Shown one piece after another: positions 54,224 to 64,000 of a stretch of DNA of 64,000 nt. The translations under genes were made by a program, and so were the position numbers. The DNA comes from Macrocystis pyrifera (Eukaryota > Sar > Phaeophyceae > Laminariales > Laminariaceae). The stretch spans positions 5,521,506 to 5,585,505 of the forward strand of contig JASSKH010000005.1 in NCBI GenBank assembly GCA_031763025.1, in the 5' to 3' direction. Below the pieces are notes generated by a model. The model saw nothing but the letters and a program-made list of their open reading frames with translations, was not told the DNA's origin and made no database searches. Position 1 is the stretch's first letter; each line of letters starts with the position of its first letter.

Positions 54224-55434
54224 GCAACAGGGCATTGCGAACGTAGGCGTCGAAACGTCCGATAGACACTGGATTGAAGCCTAACGAGGGAGTTGCCTTG
54301 AAAAGGACTACCAGGGTGGCTGAATTGCGGAGGAAAGACAGGACCCATGCCGAGCGGTCAGTCAACCGAAAAATAGGGGACGATGATGATAAATACCCAG
54401 GGGAAACATGTCTCCATGAAGTCAAACCTCGGACTAATTGAAACGCAGATGGTCACACCAGCTTTTCCCTGTACAAGAGCTGTCCGAATACTCTGATACC
54501 CACCTTGCGTCCTCAACACCTGCCGTATCGAGCAACGGAGACGAAAAAAGACGCTAACATGGACCAGCAACAGTACACTCAGAATGTGGGAGCCAACATG
54601 GCCACAGGTCAGAACAGTTCCGTAGAGGTGCGGATTGTGGTGAGCGCAGGCGAAGAATGGGCCCACGAGGGCCACGAGTCCAAGTGGAACGGAGCACCAC
54701 CAGGGTTGGTATCGAGTTGTCTCCTAGCCGGCAAGTAAGTACCCCTGCGCAGGGAACGTTCTTGATTCATGGTGTTCAATCCGAGAATCAAACTCGGGTC
54801 AGTAAAACAGGGACAGCCCGATGGGAATATCGAGGAAGATACCTCGACGGAATCTCCGCGGACTGGGTCACGGAGGCAGAACCGATGGACAGTTTCACCC
54901 CTCTGCGGCTAGACACCTTCCACGACCCGTGGAACTTAAACACCCCCGACGCGGAGAGAACTCAGACGGCAGCCCGCCCGAAGAAACGCACGCTCTTGAG
55001 TAGAAGAGAAGCTCTAACCCTATACCGGATAGGAATGACCGTGTCCAAGTCCCACGCGGTATGCGATAAACGCATACACCGGGTAGGACAGGTTTAAGAT
55101 TTTGCTCGCCCTACTGGCGCGTTAGGGTCTCAGACAATGACTGGAAAGAGCTGCCGGTCTCGGAAATGAGGAGTGGTATAAAGGAAAAAGGTTGAGGCCG
55201 ACAAGTTGAACAGGTCAAAAGAATAATGCCCCGTTGCCGCAGCAGTGGCCTATATACAAACGATACACAAGGAGCAGATAATCGGTTGTGGTTAGAAAGC
55301 GGAGTACCTGGTTGGTCTCTGACGCAGTGTTTAAGCACCAAGGTTTTCCCTGTACAAACCGTAAGCGTTCGCACCGCCCGTCTTGTTGCTTTGCTGGCCT
55401 ATATAGCCACCAAGCTGGGGGGGATATCTTCAGT
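54224..55434 (+). pseudogene. Decayed coding repeat, unit 1, family unknown
   Basis: The unit begins with the end of a frame (ANVGVETSDRHWIEA, then stop). A frame with KDRTHAERSVNRKIGD overlaps it. At ATG 54559 a frame reads MDQQQYTQNVGANMA, then VVSAGEEWAHEGHE and KWNGAPPG. A missing G near 54710, compared with unit 2, throws it out of phase. In the shifted frame it continues from VGIELSPSRQ through WEYRGRYLDGISADWV and LSRREALTLYRIGMTVSKS to a stop at 55097. No known domain was recognised. The duplication and decay suggest a mobile-element protein. Confidence 0.45.
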
Positions 55435-56034
55435 GCAACAGGGCATCGCTAACGTAGGCATCGAAACGCCCGATAGACACTGGATTGAAGCCTAACGAGG
55501 GTGTTGCCTTGAAAAGGACTGCCAGGGAGGCTGGCTTGCGGAGCAAAGACAGGACCCATGCCGAGCGGTCAGTCAACCGAAAAATAGGGGACGGTGATGA
55601 TAAATACCCAGGGAAACATGCCTTCACGAAGTCAAACCTCAGACTAAAATGGAACGCAGATGGTCGCACCAGCTTTTCCCTGTCCAAATACTCTGAGACC
55701 TACCTTACGTCCTCAACACCTGCCGTATCGAGCAACGGAGACGAGAGAAGAAGCTAACATGGACCAGCAACAGTACACTCAGAATGTGGGGGCCAACATG
55801 GCCGCAGGTCAGAACAGTTCCGTAGAGTTGCGGATTGTGGTGAGCACAGGCGAAGAATGGGCCCACGAGGGCCACGAGTGTAAGTGGAACGGAGCACCAC
55901 CAGGGGTCGGTATCGAGCTGTCTCCTAGCCGGCAAGTAAGCACCCCCTGCGCAGAGAACGTTCTTGATCCAGTAATTGATTTGAGTCCAAGATTTAAATG
56001 CCTGGTAAAAAAAGAAGAGAGCTCGCACCCTTGA
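55435..56034 (+). pseudogene. Decayed coding repeat, unit 2
   Basis: This unit repeats 54232-54760 with scattered changes. It keeps MDQQQYTQNVGANMA (from 55759) in phase with GVGIELSPSRQ because the G-run near 55907 is one base longer than in unit 1. After about 55960 it diverges and runs into the segment shared with 62640-62850, stopping at 56034. The point at 55437-55444 holds a single GCAACAGG, which is the empty site of the MITE in unit 1. Confidence 0.5.
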
Positions 56035-56930
56035 TCATTCTCACACAGTTCGAAAAGCACAGCAATCTCAAACGGGAAGAGCGCGACCTTAGCTGACTAG
56101 TGAAATACGTGATCAAGAGCAAAGCCCTCCTGGAAAATTGAAGATCAATCTACCAGACGTTCCGCAGTTTGTAGTTCCTGGGCCGTCCGTCTCCGCTGCC
56201 ATTTCTATTCTTCAACGGGGCGGGGCACGCAGCTCCTCGGAAGCTCGTGACGACAAGTTCACCGGATCCTCAATCGGTGAGAGTGTCCTTACATGAGTCA
56301 AATGTCATGGATTACGCATGGCAATTCTTCTAGCACTTCACCGCCGTCCTGTAGGTATCAGAGGCTCACCCCGTGGGAAGGCGCACTGTGTATGATACAG
56401 CGGAAACCGAGTCACGCGATGCAACTAACTCATGGCGGGTTCCGCGGTTATGATGAATATTTTTGGGGAGTGTTCTGTGAATTCTTACCTTTTACCCCCC
56501 CGAACTTTGAAATTTGTTTTGGCATGACCCCGTGATGAAGTTACATAATAGTATACATTTTCAGCGTAACATCGTTCATCTTTCCCGGGTTTAAATTAAA
56601 ACTAGTATATTCCGATGGCTAAATTCGAAGCGCAAAAAGCGGGGATGGCACCTAAATATCCCCGGATGTGAAAAGTTAATCACATGAAGCTGAAAACTTC
56701 TGACTAGTGTAATTTTGAGGCCGGGATAACGAATCCAGCGTCGAAAGTTTCCGATCTTGATTAGGTGCAAAGTTATTGCGACTTAGTGCCGCGATGTGTT
56801 TTGTAGCCGCCGCAAAAGAAAACGCTCAAGAAAGAAAATATTTAACATACGCCTGTACGCATATATTTACCGAACAAAATACGTTAATTTCAAGAGCGCG
56901 TTGTCCACGCAACACCCTTTGTAAGCTTCA
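56035..56930. other. Unassigned; start shared with 62690-62850
   Basis: Up to about 56160 the sequence matches 62695-62835 (GGAAAATTGAAGATCAATCTA and neighbours). After that no gene or repeat was recognised. Confidence 0.4.
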
Positions 56931-56937
56931 CCTCTTT

Positions 56938-58087
56938 TTATGTACTGCCGCCGAAGGAATCCCCAAACTGTATTCCAGTAACCCTCTTCATCAAGCAGAC
57001 GTTATCCTCCTGGGGAACTTGATTTCCTTTTTTTTTCCTTCCACCACCGACTCCAGCGGGGTCTACCCCAGTATCCATGATAACCGTCTCCTCCACTACG
57101 CTCGACTGAAGCTTCGGGACAAGATCCGGGCACTTGGCGAAAACAAAGCACCTATCGTAGTCACATACTCGGCAGCCTGAGCAAAAGCAAAACGCCGAAG
57201 AGGTGTACAGGTTGTGGTCGGCGGGAACCTTCTCAACACGATCCGTCTCTACCCCGAGACAGAGCCCTCGCCTTTCATCTCCTACTCCTCTTCCTCCTCT
57301 TCGGATGACCCCCCCCCCCCCCCTTCGACCCCCGCCCCTTAAACTCTTCTTCCGATCCCACACCATCTGATTCCGACTCGCGCTCTTCTTCCTCCTCTCC
57401 ATCGTCGCCGGAGGACGGATCACGACCCTGATCGGGGAGCGTCACGTTCTTCATCTGCTTACGACTGGTACGCCTGAACCCGCCCCCCCTCCTCCCCGGC
57501 CTCTTCAGAACCCTCCTCCCGCCTCTCCCCCTCCCCTTTCTTTTCCTCGACATCACCCGGATCTTGGAGCCTCACGTTCCTCTGCCGCTTCCAACCGCTT
57601 AGTCTGCGCCCCCTCCCCCACCGCCGTCCTTCCCTCCCCCCTCGCCGTCCTTCATTCCCCCCCTGTCTCTTCAGAATCCTTCTCCTCACCCCCCCTCTCC
57701 CTTCCCCGCTCCCCATCATGCTCAACCCCCGTGGTCTCCCATGCAGAGCTCCATGGCACATACGGTCTTGACATTTTCACGGTGAGCCCCGCCCCCTTCA
57801 CCAGCCCCTCGTCCGCTGCCCTCGCCAAGGACCAATCCTGGTTGACGACGTCTGCAACGTGTGGCTTTCTCCAGAGTCTGGTAGAGGTGGAGGTGTCTGA
57901 TATACGCTTGTTGGCTCCGATGAAGACGAAAGCGTCTCGAGTTCCTCCGATGCCCTTAAGATCCGGCTGCGGTCTGTATATCGCCGTCGGTGCAATGAGC
58001 TTTGCGTGCACGCGGCGAATACGATACGCCGACCACGACGCGAAGTATGTGGCGAGGTCCTTTTTGCCTATCTCTTCGAAATATTTC
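56938..58087 (-). pseudogene. Decayed minus-strand gene with a Cys-rich cluster
   Basis: Reading on minus from about 58087, one frame is coherent: EKYFEEIGKKDLATYFASWS, YRPQPDLKGIGGTRDAFVF, LWRKPHVADVV and DEGLVKGAG (to about 57745). Acidic and Arg/Gly-rich repeats follow in shifting frames (57275-57745), twice carrying a KQ-type...NV.L.D.G motif. A further frame (57280-56938) has AFCFCSGCRVCDYDRCFVFAKCPDLVPKL. The CxCxxCxxC...C...C spacing followed by PDLVPKL recalls a CXXC-type zinc finger with one Cys missing. That likeness is from memory and weak. Stops and frame changes make the whole a pseudogene or a gene with unrecognised introns. Confidence 0.4.
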
Positions 58088-58724
58088 TCCTAAAGAGCTT
58101 CACCACACCTTCTGCGCCGGATATCACTTTGCTATGTAGCTCCGACCTCTTCATTGCATTTTTCGCCTAGCCGCCGTGTGTGGCGCACGGTGTGTTGGTC
58201 CGAACCAGCATAATAGATGATGCGCCGGCAGCGGCCGCCTCTCGTAACAGCTGGGACTTGCGGCCCGGCCTAGGACCGATTCATTCCAGGATACTTCCTG
58301 AAGTCAGTTTTTGTCTGAACAACTTTTTGGGTGGCTCTACCCCCCCTAAATCGGCCAAGCGGGGTCGATTGAGACACTACGCTTGAAAAGGAAAGTTCGG
58401 GAAAGCGGCGAAAAAATAAAGTTCGTGCCGAAAGGGAACTTGCTTGTTCAGGGAACTTTTTTAAATGCCGTTTTTGGGCGTTTCAAACGAACCACGAAAT
58501 CAATTTTTCGATTTTTTATTTTATGAGTTCAGGAGAGGGTATTCCATCTCATCTTCACCGCGGATCCCGCCCCAGGTTATATACTTGATAGTGTGGGGGC
58601 AAGTTTGAATATAGTACCTCGGTGACATGTCAGTGATAGTAGTGTATTGATAATTATCCTTGTATGTGGCAGAGGCAAGCACTTCAATCGATGTTAACCG
58701 ACTGGTAAAGCATGAGCTTCGAGC
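58088..58724. other. Unassigned sequence
   Basis: No gene or shared repeat was recognised. It would include the upstream region of the minus-strand pseudogene. Confidence 0.35.
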
Positions 58725-59108
58725 TCGAAAGAGCTGATGATGAAAGAGATGGCACTCCAAGGCCTTGTCGTTGATTATTGCGGTCTCGCAGGGGAGACAG
58801 GTGGGGAGAGAAGGAGAGTGAACAAGTGGGCGTGCAAACGCTCCTCTTGGCTGTTTCCGATCTTGACGATCTTTAACACATATACCTCCTACGATGACGT
58901 TCGTCAGGTGATGACACACCCGAATCCGATTACGGCCTATGACAACGTTCGTCAGGTGATGACACACCCGTACCCGATTACGGTCTATGACAACGTTCGT
59001 CAGGTGGTGACACACCCGAAATCGATCTATTATGGATCCCTTGTACCGTATACTACCAGATATTCCGTGGTATTCAGTGACGACAACATGATAGCTACTG
59101 TCAAGTAA
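58725..59108 (-). repeat. LTR relic of the Copia-like family
   Basis: Reading on minus it follows the first roughly 270 bases of the LTRs at 38086 and 43060, from TACTTGACAGTAGCTATCAT to CATCATCAGCT. It carries three units of the 48-base GACAACGTTCGTCAGGTG repeat where the paired LTRs have two. Confidence 0.75.
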
Positions 59109-59640
59109 CATCTCCAATAGACTAGCTATGTCCCGACAGCGAACCGATAGGCTACTGTCTACTGTTATTGTTGTTGTGTAGCAACTGACTACTGCCAACG
59201 CTGCTGTTGGGTAACAACGTAGCTATCTTTAATATAGTGGTCGGTCCGATGAAATTATAAATTTATCGGGGAAAATCATTGAGTACAACAAGCAAACCCG
59301 TGACTAGTTACAAGGACAATTTTAATCTAAAACACAAACACGCGCCGGGTCACGACACGCATATCACGAGCTGGTCTTGCTCGCTGCACAACGACCGCCG
59401 GATGCACTCAAGTTAATCGTGGGCACAAAACGTCTGCAATGCAATTTGATAAATTCGTGTACACGCGTGGTACGTATCCGGTAAATATAAATACATATAA
59501 TTTATTGTAGTTGCGGCCCAAATACTCTGCATACCAAGAGATAGTCGCCTTGGGTACATGGTATTTGGGAGCAAAGACATGTCGAGCAGGTATAGTTTGT
59601 ACCCGGGATGTCTAACGCGTCCGGTCAGGATCGAACCTTG
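59109..59640. other. Unassigned sequence
   Basis: No gene was recognised. The start contains TACTGTTATTGTTGTTG and CTACTGTC words. Confidence 0.35.
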
Positions 59641-60800
59641 GGGACGATCGGCAGTTCTGCGCTTAAAGGAGATATAGAGACGGCCGGCATGGTCTACAAA
59701 ACCCCATACCAAGGCCTTCGTGGTTAGAATATCTATCGACTAGACAGACCAAGTGCTTATGCATACGTCCTCGGTGGCTTGGTAGGTGATCCACGTGCTT
59801 ATCAAGATCAATTTCGTGGGTTCGAGTCTCACCAATTGTATGCTCATGGGGACATTTTCTTGCGTAAAAAAATGATTAGCGGAAAGCGCGAGAGCGTGAG
59901 TTAGCTGCATTCGATGAACATCGACCGGCAGAGGGAATGCTGAACCCCATGAGCGACAAAAAAAAAGGCACGTACCGGGGAGGAGAAGGGGCGACACCTG
60001 TGACCATGGAAGATCGCTAAGGGTGAAAACCTCCGATGAATTAGGCTGGAAAGTAAAAGTGATGATTAAAACTAAAACTAAAAATATACACCACTGTTAC
60101 AAACAATACATCACGTCTGTCTCGAACAGGAGTTGGGTGAATGCTGAATTTGGTCGGACGCCCAGCCAGACTCCTTTTACGGGCGGGCAAGAGATCGATG
60201 GGTCGAGCGTGTATATAGATATGTATATCAATCAAATTGACAGGTACTACAAATGCCAGGTACATGTAGTACGCTACTCGCGGGGGAAGATGGCTTCCCT
60301 GGGTGGCTATCTCCACCGCACTTGATGCCCTTGATATTCTTGGGGATCAGGTCCGGTTGACATACTTACGCGCATGGCAGTTGCGGCCGGGGCTGATGTT
60401 GCAATGACGAACGCACTCACCTTATTATATATGTGGCCGTAGAATGGGAGCTTGAGTTTTGCTGTACGAGCACCCTATGCACCGAATGTCTCGTGCATCA
60501 GGACCAAACGGGAGCCAGGAATACATATATATATATATAGCAGATGGGCATGGTCTCCAAAACCCCGTACAGAACCGATTTTTTAGAGTATGAAGATCCA
60601 CGAAACAGATCAAGTCAACGTATGCACTGACTGCTGTAAACACATCATGTATCCAACGGGAGTTGCGTTCTTGACGAATTTAGTCGGACGTCCAGAGTCA
60701 AACATGTTATCGAACACTTGCTCGGACAAGTGACCAATGGGTCGAGCGTGTGTCGTACATCAAGTAATTGACAGGTACCAGCATATGTCAGGGGTATTTA
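59641..60800. repeat. Diverged tandem duplication carrying a SINE in one unit
   Basis: GGCATGGTCTACAAAACCCC (59687) and GGGCATGGTCTCCAAAACCC (60545) begin two units. Each continues through ACATCA(C/T)GT, TTGG/TTAGTCGGACG(C/T)CCAG and GGTCGAGCGTGT to TTGACAGGTAC. Unit 1 contains the SINE at 59764 and unit 2 does not. Confidence 0.65.
59764..60085 (+). mobile_element. tRNA-derived SINE, diverged copy
   Basis: The head has TACGTCCTCGGTGGCTTGG and GGGTTCGAGTCTC. The body shares CGGAAAGCGCGAGAGCGTG and GGCTGGAAAGTAAAAGTG. The tail is AAAACTAAAACTAAAAA instead of pure A. It has more substitutions than the other full copies. Confidence 0.85.
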
Positions 60801-61490
60801 TTTAACTTATTAAAAGTTCGTTAGTACCGCAGTGCGTAGACAGAGATAATTTGCATACAAGACCAGGCCACGGTAATACGTACCAGATACAAGAGCAGTG
60901 CCAGAGCGTAATATGATGTCCAACGAACGGACCACTCAATAATCACTAGTAAGCGTGTCCATCGACGAGAAAGCACGGACGGCCCGCAAGAGACAGCACA
61001 CGATTAGTCGTTCATGCTTCGCTCCGATCGATAACTACACAAGACAAGACAGCGCACCAAAGTGGACCGCGTGTGTACGGTGTATTTTCGGGCTGTTTAG
61101 TCGCAGGAGAGTCGAGTACGGGAGGTCGTACTGATATTATTTGGGTGCGTAGAGCATGATTAATGGATTACTTGTGCGAGGAATATACTATCCAGAAAAC
61201 ACAGTCAGGTTCAAGCCATATGACTAGGAGGCACGGCGAGAACGGGATAATTAGCAGTATATCGTCGGGATCCCAGAGAGTTAGGCTAAGAGAAGGATAG
61301 ATTCACCCAGATTCACAAACGAAAGGTGAATCATTCGGAATGTTCTTATGGAAATACCAATATGCGAGTCGGTTGAGCAAACCATACATACATACAGCAG
61401 TATCGAAACGGCTCAATTAACGAAAACAAAAATCCTCTCATCACCGCATGCGATATCTTGTCTTTTGCATACTAAGGTCGCAGACGAGCT
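60801..61490. other. Unassigned sequence
   Basis: No gene or shared repeat was recognised. The frame from 61348 is out of phase with the protein-like frame that follows. Confidence 0.35.
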
Positions 61491-61517
61491 AACACTAAGT
61501 ATCGGCGAGCCATACAG

Positions 61518-62262
61518 ATGCCAGGTTTCGAGGGGAGTGGTTCAGGGGGGACCAATGTCGCGGGAGTCGATTCAGGGGGAAACGGTTCAGCGGGAGCTGA
61601 TGCCTCGGATGTCGCTTCAGGGGACATCGATTCACAGGGTACCGAACCAGCACCGGGCATGCTGGGCCAGCACGAGCGCTCGAAGGCATCGGAACATCGT
61701 CGGGTGGCACGGGCAGCAGCGGAAGCGCAGACCAATGACATCGCGTATTAAAAGACACGGTAGCCCAGTTGAGCGACATGATGATGGAACTGAGAGATGT
61801 CATCGCCGAGTATAGGCCGGGGAACACGAGGAGGATGAAAATAGCGAGGATGCAGGGACGGACGAGTCTATCTTACGGGGGCAAGGAAAGTTTAAGGAAA
61901 CCATCGTGGCCTAGAAGAACCCGAGCGCTCGGAGAATTTGGGTTATTTCGGCCGTAGGGCCGGTGGTTCGGGGGATGAAACAGGAAGAGCTGCGGCTAAC
62001 GTAGCATTGGTCACACCCGCGGTTACCTCCCAGGTCGCGCACTTTTCGACCTTCGACGTATCGGACTACATACCACACGGGGACCCCGTGGACCCGTCGA
62101 CAGACTTGAACGTGCTAGAGAAGATGGAAATCCTCGTCGACGTGGTTATCAAAAGTGGTCGGAAAAGGGCGCCGAATCGATAGAGAATATGAAGCGGGTG
62201 GAGCTTCTACGCGAAGGCTGCAAGATAGGGGTTGACGCTGTGAAAAAACTTAATCAACGATA
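61518..62262 (+). pseudogene. Gag-like or ORF1-like protein, frameshifted
   Basis: From ATG 61518 a Gly/Ser/Asp-rich segment (GSGSGGTNVAGVDSGGN ... GQHERSKASEHRRVARAAAE) stops at 61751. The next frame carries AQLSDMMMELRDVIAEYRPG and a basic stretch, with a break near 61900. It then reads YFGRRAGGSGDETGRAAANV, VAHFSTFDVSDYIPHGDPVD and LNVLEKMEILVDVVIKS to 62183, and a last piece ends DAVKKLNQR at 62262. Low-complexity head, amphipathic middle and basic patches suit a retroelement ORF1 or gag, but no zinc knuckle or enzyme is seen. Family unknown. Confidence 0.4.
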
Positions 62263-62499
62263 GGACCAATGCATGGAGTAATAGAGGCTGTTACACGGAG
62301 TAACAGGGAGTCGGTATGAACATGGAAAACCGTCAGTGACGTCGGTTGCATGCCGAACAATGGAAAACTCCCTCCCACGTCTCAGAGAAAACGAATAACA
62401 ACAACCCAATTCGAAAGATAAAGCAACATAGGGAAGGCCTGTGAGGAAACTCTGGAACAGATCGAGAAACAATCCGTGTTTTGTTGTGAACGGGCAAGT

Positions 62500-62850
62500 T
62501 GCGAATTTAGAGGTTGAAATATTCTATGATGGATGGGCGAAAAACAACACATACTAAATGCGTATCCCTGAGGAAATCAGGGACTAGCCGAAGCGAAACT
62601 AAGCCTGAGCAGGTTAAGCGGACGTCAAATTTTACGACAAAATTGATATGAGTCCAAGATTTAAATACCTGGTAAACAAAGAAGAGAGCTCGCGCACCAG
62701 ATCATTCTCACACAGTTCGACAAGCACAGTAATCTCAAACGGGAAGCGCGCGACCTCAGCTGACCAGTGAAATACGTGATCAAGAGCAAAACCTTCCTGG
62801 AAAATTGAAGATCAATCTACTACCAGGATTTCCGTAGTTTCTCCTGCCCA
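62500..62850 (+). repeat. Contiguous copy of segments split at 53.7 and 56.0 kb
   Basis: The first part (62500-62635) matches 53725-53867 and the second (62640-62850) matches 55975-56160. Here they are adjacent. In the other locus about 2.1 kb lies between them. Confidence 0.7.
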
Positions 62851-63534
62851 CCCACCCCTTTTCTTTCGAAGGTGGAGGAAAGGAATTGCTCTTAATACGA
62901 AATAACAATACAACATTCGGTTAATCTGTATACTGTCAGGAGTTTGATTGGTCGAAGACTATGGGGGTAATCGGTCGTCCGAGACCGCACAGACAGTAGG
63001 CCAACCAACTTGCTTATTTTCAGTAACTTCGTACTTATGTCTCCTTATCATCTGTGTATAACAAGCACAATTCAACCATTTTCCATACCAAGCAACCACA
63101 TGAACAGATAGATACGTATGTGTGCATATGTACGTACATACACATGTACAGCAGTGCATGTACGTACGTATTGCGTCCCTCTCTTTTGTGAAACAAATTA
63201 ATTGCAACCCGTCCCCAACCCAACCAACCTCCGACCATCATGCCGCATCACACTAGGGAGATAAGATAACACCTCCTCGGACGATTTTCAAAGGTGGGTT
63301 TCTCGATAACGGGGAGGGATTACTGGCGTACTGAGTACGCCGATCGATGCGTCTATGCAACCTTCTCGGTGGAGTATTTCCAGAGCCACCACTTTCGTTG
63401 GGTGTGCCCCCCTCGTAAGGCATGTTTTGGAGGAAACCGGGTCTGAAATTCGTACCTGTCCCAAGGGGTGTGTTATTTTATCACCCAGTGTGATAGTGAT
63501 ATACACCCGTTACACACCCACTTGTTATTCGAGT

Positions 63535-63535
<1 letters not shown>
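62851..63535. other. Unassigned sequence
   Basis: No gene was recognised. GTACGTACATAC-type words occur around 63130-63165. Confidence 0.35.

Positions 63536-63575
<40 letters not shown>
63536..63575 (+). repeat. Poly(C) tract of 40 bases
   Basis: An unbroken run of C from 63536 to 63575 is followed by TT and another five C. The length in the real genome is uncertain because such runs are hard to sequence. Confidence 0.9.
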
Positions 63576-63800
63576 TTCCCCCCACAAAATCTAGATCTGG
63601 ATGGGTTGGCGTCGAGTGGCGACGACGCTGTAAAACAAGCCACCAGACACTAGACATGCAATGTACAGACTGCTCCTTCTGGCACAAATGCCACGTAGAC
63701 CAGACCAGACATAAGACACTATGCAAACAGCAGCTCAGAACCAGACCCACGGTTAAAGCAAACACAACACAGAACACACGATTCACCGTTATTTCCCATA
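63576..63800 (+). other. Short Cys/His-rich coding-like stretch
   Basis: From ATG 63656 one plus frame reads MQCTDCSFWHKCHVDQT, a CxxC...WHxxC arrangement like half of a PHD or similar zinc finger. It continues to a stop at about 63817. It is short and isolated, so it may be chance. Confidence 0.25.
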
Positions 63801-63805
63801 AAAAC

Positions 63806-64000
63806 ACAAACCAGATTTAGACATGAAATTACTCAACTAACATTTTTTTCCCCATACCGAAACGCAAAAAACCGGATTTAGACATGAAACAATTGAACTA
63901 ACCAGTTTTTTTTTTTCCCCATATGATTACAAAAACCGGATTTAGACATGAAGTTACTCAACTAACATTTTTTTCCCCCATACCGAAACGCAAAAAAAAC
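63806..64000 (+). repeat. Tandem array, period about 66 bp, cut by the window end
   Basis: Three units contain CCGGATTTAGACATGAA, CTCAACTAAC, a T-run and CCCCATACCGAAACGC. The array continues past 64000. Confidence 0.85.

Noticed and set aside
54715..54760. Tiny intron beginning GTAAGTA after SPSRQ
   Set aside because: The nearest CAG lies only about 20 bases on, too short for a spliceosomal intron, and the frame reads through without it.
59600..59670. B-box-like GGTTCGATCCTG on the minus strand
   Set aside because: No A box lies at a suitable distance and the surrounding arms do not fold as a tRNA.
63481..63594. Poly-proline protein across the C-run
   Set aside because: The proline stretch is only the translation of the poly(C) tract and has no conserved sequence around it.

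Overview
This window looks like repeat-choked eukaryotic nuclear DNA, probably from an alga or other protist with a large genome. The reasons are the mix of non-LTR, Ty3 and Copia-type retroelements, a tRNA-headed SINE family, several MITE families with target-site duplications, vertebrate-type TTAGGG/CCCTAA telomere-like blocks, and almost no host coding sequence. From memory, the style of the Ty3 polyprotein recalls stramenopile elements. That placement is a weak inference and a red alga or another protist is not excluded.

Layout. 1-3512: a 5'-truncated LINE with an open 654-codon reverse transcriptase reading frame. 3513-5343: a tRNA-derived SINE and a telomere-like block between inverted repeats. 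5349-11106: a nearly intact, young Ty3/gypsy chromodomain element on the minus strand with identical LTRs and a 5-bp target duplication. 11112-13605: a second LINE 3' end (minus), tandem LINE tails and a SINE nested in one of them. 13999-14134 (minus): the one recognisable host-gene fragment, a glutathione S-transferase N-terminal exon. 14270-26040: MITEs, a foldback element, the 3' half of a Copia-like element and two Harbinger-like MITEs. 26540-33500: CATGG minisatellite, a decayed gag-like coding region made partly of repeats, and a TGGAAG satellite. 33745-37350: minisatellites and dispersed repeats. 37366-44305: a gag-only Copia-like LTR element set among inverted GGATCAC-type repeats. 44440-51780: MITEs, including a hAT-like one with an 8-bp duplication, and a foldback element. 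52795-53139: tRNA-like A/B boxes and an 82-bp perfect palindrome. 53620-62850: a decayed, partly tandem coding repeat of unknown family, a second hAT-like MITE, a Cys-rich minus-strand pseudogene, an LTR relic, a further SINE and another gag-like pseudogene. 62850-64000: mostly unassigned, with a 40-nt poly(C) tract and a tandem array running off the end.

How the pieces relate. The LINE supplies a 3' tail that recurs at many loci and could be the mobilising partner of short elements. The SINE has a poly(A) tail instead, so its partner is probably different. Nested insertions (SINE in LINE tail, MITE in GGATCAC repeat, Harbinger-like MITE in an older repeat, hAT-like MITE in one unit of a duplicated segment) give a relative chronology and, in several cases, an empty site within the same window. 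I found no CRISPR array, no rRNA gene, no complete host gene and no convincing intact tRNA gene.
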